From assembly GCA_007844125.1 (NCBI GenBank), contig CM017562.1:58907029-58971028 (forward strand): a stretch of 64,000 nt of DNA, given 5' to 3'. Within the stretch, counting starts at the first letter, position 1. Every line of letters begins with the position of its first letter. The position numbers were made by a program, and so were the translations under genes. The notes beneath the pieces are model-generated. The model had not been told where the DNA came from. It saw only the letters and a program-made list of their open reading frames with translations, and ran no database searches. Shown piece by piece: positions 58,543 to 64,000 of the stretch. This DNA comes from Sinonovacula constricta. Taxonomy: Eukaryota; Mollusca; Bivalvia; Cardiida; Solecurtidae.

Positions 58543-61500
58543 ACAAGCTTAAATCGGATAATGTTAACTTATTAGGCGTAGTTTTTCCATGTATTAAATT
58601 AGAGTAGTATCCCTTGAACATTGCCAGTATAGACCTCAGTCTCATGGACATAGCGCATTTCCTTTCCCGTCTTCACTGACCAATCACAATATTTTGGTAA
58701 CCCCGCATGTCATTCTTCCATTGACAGCCGTGTGAGTAGCGCGCGCGCGCACACACACACACGCACACATTTAGATTGTCTCAGTCTTTGTTTTGCCCTT
58801 CACTGACTACTGTGACATAGGTAAATGTTTATATTTGTTTATTTTATATTATTATATTTAACAGTTGATACTTCTAGATTAAATTACTTTGTTATTGTTA
58901 CTTTTTTTTATTGGTTATATTCTTTACTTTATACACGTATAAAATATATATGTATAATAGTATAGTAACTTCCTTTTTACAAAGGGGTTAACTTTGTTCT
59001 CTAAATGATACTGAATATACTCAGACATCTAACACTAGTGAGACAGTCACTGGAACACTAATGTTATTAATATTTTGGTTTCTCTCTGTAACATAGTGAC
59101 TAGGAATGAATTGTGTGTTTGATTGATTTCGGGCAGAAAAAATGGTGTAAGAACACAATCAACCACACACAAAAAATGCGCAGCATGATTTTTAAGTGGG
59201 ATTTCATTGAGTAAAAGGTAATTAAAGCTGACCTCGAACCTGCATCCTTGCATAAATCGGACATCTGCATGCATATCCACAAGAACACGATAGTTACTTG
59301 TAAGCAATTGTTTCAAGAACATAGTTCTCCAAAGAACATTTACGAGCTCTACCGACTATTTAGTCCAGGCAAACCATGTGATGACCCGGCATTGGAGTGT
59401 ATGTTTTTATTGTTCATGAAAGAGGGCATGTTGTAGATGAATATTCTGAATGATGCCCTCATGGCATCATTGGGCGTTTTAAGAAAATCAAGGTGGCGTC
59501 CAAGATGGCCGCAATTGGCATAAGCTGCGCTGGTTATCATTCTTAAGCATATTGCCATCATTCACTTAAACTTTGCTGTCTATTATCTGAACATAAAGAA
59601 CTTAAAGTAAAAAAAAATGTCACCAGGACAATACAAGAATTATTTCACATACATGTACTTTTTGTTCTTACTACACAAAAATTAGCAGAGAGAGCAAATT
59701 GCTTATATTTATTTGTGTGTGTTATCTACTTTGAGTTCTCTTGTTGCTTTACTTATTTTTACAAAACTACAAACCCAGCAGTTTGAAAGTAGACCGAGAT
59801 AAAATAAAAAAGCATGTATTCATCTTTTATTTATTTTGTCAATAATTTACAAAGAACATACATTGTAATTACCTTTTCTTATTGTTTGTGAATGTCTTCC
59901 AGGTAATATAGTACCTAATGTTCGTCTGAACTCTAAAATTAACAGATACTTTTCCCTACTAGTATTTAGTAATTATATTATGTAATGTAGCTAAATGTGT
60001 CACCCAAGACTGAGCTGTCAGAGTCGACCAACATTTTAATTATAAGTTTGAGATCCGCGAGGATTTATATATTGGCTGTTGTAGTGGTTTCCAGCTTGTA
60101 GGCGCTTTCCTTGTACCCTGTCCCAAGCCCTACTCATTATTCATCAATTAAACTATAAACACTTTCAAACGCAGAAGGTTTTCATGTTGTTTCATATAGA
60201 CAATCTTATATATAAAACAGTGTGTAATTACTGCCATAACGAGCGGCCTCTGGTCACCGTCTTCCCAAACAAAACTGTGTGAAAATACAAGCACTGATTT
60301 CACTATGATTTCAATGCCATTAAAATTATTTGTGTATGTGGGATGAATTGTAATACATTTTGAATGAAATGAAAATGGCATTAACTAACCCACACTTACA
60401 ACACCCTTTAAACAACTCAAATGGCACGTAGATGAGAACTCTACCTGGAGGTAATAAATAGTATATAATCGTCATATAACAATAAGGTGAGAATGAAAAT
60501 ACTCGACTGAGTAAAGTTAACTTAGAGTATATCGTAAATCAATGAAACATCCGTTTTAACAATAAACTTTAGTTTAAACACGGCTTCACCAGCCTTTAAC
60601 AACGGTATTGAAATAAATAACTTTAACAAAATACCACCAACAAGTAAGCTGCATGTAAAACCCTATTGTCAAGTAAAAGAATAAGAAAAAATACAAAAAA
60701 TATCTATCTTCATAGACACAGCCGGTTTTTGAGAATTTCTAACTTTGATGATATAACTGTAGCTGGTATTCTAGTATAAAAAGCTGGGTATTCGTTATTG
60801 GGGTCAGTATTGTGCCAACCGATATAGTGAAGTTTTCTCCATCTTGCCATGGCCTTGAAATGTCTTGGAAAGCCCCAGTAGTTTGGGAAGAGTTCCAATA
60901 CACCTGCATGCGGAGGTAAAAACATGACATGGGACATGCCCGCCCCGTGCATGCCTACTAATATGTCCGTACTTGTAAACAATTTAACCTGCTCTAACAT
61001 TGTCATATTTTCTAACACGACGTATTGTAACACGGTGGCCATTTCTAAACAAAAAGTTCACCTCTTGTTCAATTTCTTTTTCATTATAAAATTTCCTATG
61101 TACAAGACCACCGGTCATATTCTGCCTCTCGGGATGGGTCATGTAGTCACGACGCCAGATTACAGTAACACTCAGACGAACACAATCCAGGGGCTTGACA
61201 GCGGGTATTCCGAACGAATTGGTGAAGAAATGATAAAACTCGTCAATGAATGGCAGCACTTTGATGCTGTGAAAGTTCACCGGACTCTCATACCCAATCA
61301 TGTTCCATATCAGATCCTTGTATATGATATCTGCTGGCACATCCGTGTATCTGTGCACCGAGCCAAACAACGTATCCCATGTGGTGTCCAGTAAACTATT
61401 AGGTCGATCATCTAGGAATACGATGTCGGATTTACTTGGATTGAATCCGAGCAACTTTGACAGCAAAAATACGTTATACCATTCGCACAGCGTGTGGTAG

Positions 61501-61945
61501 AGATTGTGTGCTTCTATCCTCATTATAACAAATGTTGGCACGCCGAAAGGTTTGGCTTCTTTAACTTGGGCATAAGGAAACATGCTGAGGTTTCTGTACC
61601 AAGCTATAAGTGGTGAGCCTTCATCCCCGTGGAGGAAGGGATACTCTGGTAGTTTCTCCTCACACGGAATCAAGAACGTTCTTTTCTTCTTATTAAGCCG
61701 TGCAAACCGGAAGTGAACAAACTCGTTAGCATAAGCAATCATGTATTTTTGGCATAAAACAGTCGGGTTATCAAGCCATTTGATGACATTTATATAAGTT
61801 GTATCTTCTCTGCGTTGGAGGTTTTTATTTTGGTAGAACAATACGATTTTGATAGTGATGACGATCAGCACCACCACCACGCACAGAACGAAATACTTCC
61901 GCCAGAATCTCGCCCTGAAGAAGTTGGATGCCATGACTACTCACA
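58543..61945. repeat. Segmental duplication copy 2 (GT61 segment)
   Basis: Same orientation and content as 16973-20505. High similarity begins at ACAAGCTTAAATCGGATAAT and fades at about 61790 within the N-terminal codons of the gene. The two copies bracket the LINE and transposon region and are about 41.5 kb apart. Confidence 0.92.
60710..61934 (-). pseudogene. GT61-family glycosyltransferase, frameshifted paralogue
   Basis: The frame starts at 61934 (MASNFFRARFWRKY) with a hydrophobic anchor at about residues 14-32 (YFVLCVVVVLIVITIKIVL). From IIKWL/VIKWLDNPTV on it matches the intact gene at 19173-20498 almost residue for residue, including HNLYHTLCEWYN and WRRDYMTHPERQN. One extra T near 61028 (TATTGTAACACGG against TATTGAACACGG) shifts the frame after NGHRV. 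The rest (QYVVLENMTM, GMHGAGMSHVMFLPP, GVLELFP) continues in another frame from 61042 to 60710. Unless the base is a sequencing or assembly error, the product lacks the conserved GMHGAG block. The stem is shorter than in the intact copy. A CTATGTTTCAG acceptor lies just before the ATG. Confidence 0.85.
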
Positions 61946-64000
61946 ACGTTCAACCTGAAACATAGAGCACACAGACTTGTTAGACTCAACAATATTGAGT
62001 AGTGTATGCACGAGGATTGACGAATGCCGCAGACATTATTATATGGCTATTTTTTATCTGTTCGAATTTCTTAATTACCTTGAATAGAATACATATATTA
62101 GAAAGTTATACCGTTCTTGTAAGGCATGAGCAAGTTTAACTCATCATCATAACAATATATAGCGCCCCCGTTAAAGAATGGCAATCACGAAATAATATTC
62201 CTTTATGTTGTGTCTGAAAACTGACCATCCTATGAAAAGATTCGATTATTTGGCATTTGTACAAAAACAAAAAGTTGCACTTGTGACATTTTTTCTTGAA
62301 AATTACACTTAACAACATGCTAAATATTGCTTTTTCATAAAATATTTGTTCATTGCAAATACATTCACTAGTATCCTGACTTTGTGTTTATGTCATTGGG
62401 CAACTATATTTAGTGGCTTTAGTATCATCCATGAAATACAAGATTGTGTATAGGTTTTAGCATTGATACTCACTATAAACAAATACTACAATACACAATA
62501 ACTAGAGATAGATATACTAAATTGCATCAACATTATACTTATGATTTGTGCTTGATGTTCTGTTATCATGTAGTTAAAATAACTAAACAATTCCAGTAAT
62601 ACAATCCGATTAACTCATTAGCGTATATATTGGATTAACAGAGTTTAAATACAAGTCAGAAGTAATCGTCGAATAAATAATGATAGTCATGACAGCCGCC
62701 TAATAACGAACATTCGAAATCTTTGCCCACTTGCGAGGTTCTCTTTAAATATGATCTGTTAAACATCAATTTATTTAGCTAAAGCAAAAATGGTAGGTTC
62801 ATATGATCCCCTCGGAACAGTCTGATCAAGATCTGCACAGTTTTGCTAGCAATGTCTAGTTAATAATCATGAATAAAAAAAAAACGAAAACGTGTGTGAT
62901 GTATTTGTACAAGGGTCGCTAGTGTTTACTGACGATATGCGCGATGAATAAACCACGAATTGCACGATCTCTATATTTACACAAGGAATAAATCGCGCGT
63001 TTGCTGATCAATATCCGCTCTCAGCGATTAATGCATACATAATACTTATGTGCACACTGATTTTATTGTTTGTGTCAACAGATGCGGCTTAATCCCCGAC
63101 CAAATACATACACTTTATATTAAATATACATTTAGGAGCGACTCGTCAATACTCAAGTGCAATGTTCGATATTTTCGCTGCCTAAAGCTAGTTAAAATGT
63201 CTTCTAATAAAAAAACCCCAATGAAACGACTTGTCAAACACTGTGAATTAAGTGACTGTATTGACAGTTCTAAATCTATTAATAATTAACCCACCAAGGT
63301 TGTGTGGTGCTCTGTCTTGCAGCTGTATATATTGTTACCAGTCACGCATTCTAGACGAAGGTACCCTTTCTATGTCAGACTTGTTGGTTCAAGTGTTTTC
63401 TATAGGTCTGTCCCTTGTAAATTTTAGTAAAATTGTAACACAGGCTTCAGTTTTGACAAATTAATTTGATTTTCTTTTATTTAAAGACCAAAGTTAAAAC
63501 AAACGACAAGAGAGGTACATATAGTCCGCCGCTGCATCAGATTTACAACACGTTTCACATGATGTTGTCGCTCTAGATAGTGGTTTATTTATTAACTCGA
63601 TGTACATTAAGCAGACATATAGTAACGGGACCATTGACTCTGCAAGGTGCGCGGATACCTTCCAATTTCACAGCGCCATCACCAGGAGTCATAGAAAAAT
63701 CTTATGGTTGGGGGTTGCGCCTGCAAAACAATAACATAAATGTGACAGATAAAACAAACATTAAAGAAAAACGGCCATGGAAAATGAATCAACTTGAAAA
63801 TTTATTGAAGCAAAAAATCTTTGTATGTGTATTCATTGCCAACTTTTCTTTTTCCATGAAACAGCAGTAAACATAACGTAAACGCATGTAAACAACGAAC
63901 CCTAGTTCTGAATAAATCATAGACAAAGCCCAGGTTGTACATGTCCTTTTTCCACAAAATGCTTCCACAGCTAGTATTGTGGGAATGGTAATATTTATTA
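61946..64000. other. Unassigned AT-rich sequence
   Basis: Frames at 62136-62318, 63050-63289, 63252-63464 and 63580-63870 have no recognisable similarity. The region upstream of the paralogue (61950-62100) may hold its 5' UTR intron. Confidence 0.45.

Overview
This is an AT-rich, intron-bearing, repeat-dominated eukaryotic window. The style of its LINEs, its tRNA-headed SINEs, the GT61 glycosyltransferase genes and the decayed genes ending in a P2X7-type C-terminal domain all point to a mollusc, most likely a bivalve. The species cannot be named from the sequence alone.

Layout: (1) 1-2829 is mostly unassigned, with one candidate terminal exon. (2) 2830-14280 is an 11.4-kb satellite on a constant 29-nt period, split into four sequence domains with different higher-order patterns. 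(3) 14.8-16.4 kb holds the 3' end of a Ty3/gypsy element (integrase C-terminus, polypurine tract, start of the 3' LTR) followed by a tRNA-derived SINE. (4) 16973-20505 is a duplicated segment with an intact GT61 glycosyltransferase gene on the minus strand. (5) 20.5-26.4 kb is a graveyard of two LINEs, copies of a dispersed repeat, and a poly(A) retroposon with a clear 13-bp target-site duplication. (6) 26.4-37.2 kb is largely unassigned but contains two TTAA-bounded non-autonomous DNA transposons and another SINE. (7) 37214-58210 is the centrepiece: a palindrome-like 21-kb structure. (8) 58543-61945 is the second copy of the glycosyltransferase segment, with a frameshift, followed by 2 kb of unassigned sequence.

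The centrepiece reads best as two tandem copies of one roughly 9.1-kb TTAA-bounded DNA transposon that share a TTAA at 46291. Copy 1 (37218-46290) is collinear. It has terminal inverted repeats starting AGTCATACAACCGTTC, a P2X7-ballast-domain gene on the plus strand near its left end, and a decayed transposase-like gene on the minus strand starting near its right end. In copy 2 (46295-58206) everything between the left terminal TTAA and an internal TTAA is inverted, which creates the giant inverted repeat and leaves a 390-bp end piece in direct orientation at 57817-58206. Exon 1 of the transposase-like gene is open across the internal TTAA in copy 1 and split in copy 2, so copy 1 has the ancestral order. 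Copy 2 later gained at least three insertions. One is a 1.67-kb TIR element carrying a THAP zinc-finger exon and a converging SWIM-like exon.

Functionally, the only gene that looks intact is the GT61 glycosyltransferase at 19173-20498. Everything else coding is mobile-element derived and at least partly broken. Identity figures are by-eye impressions.
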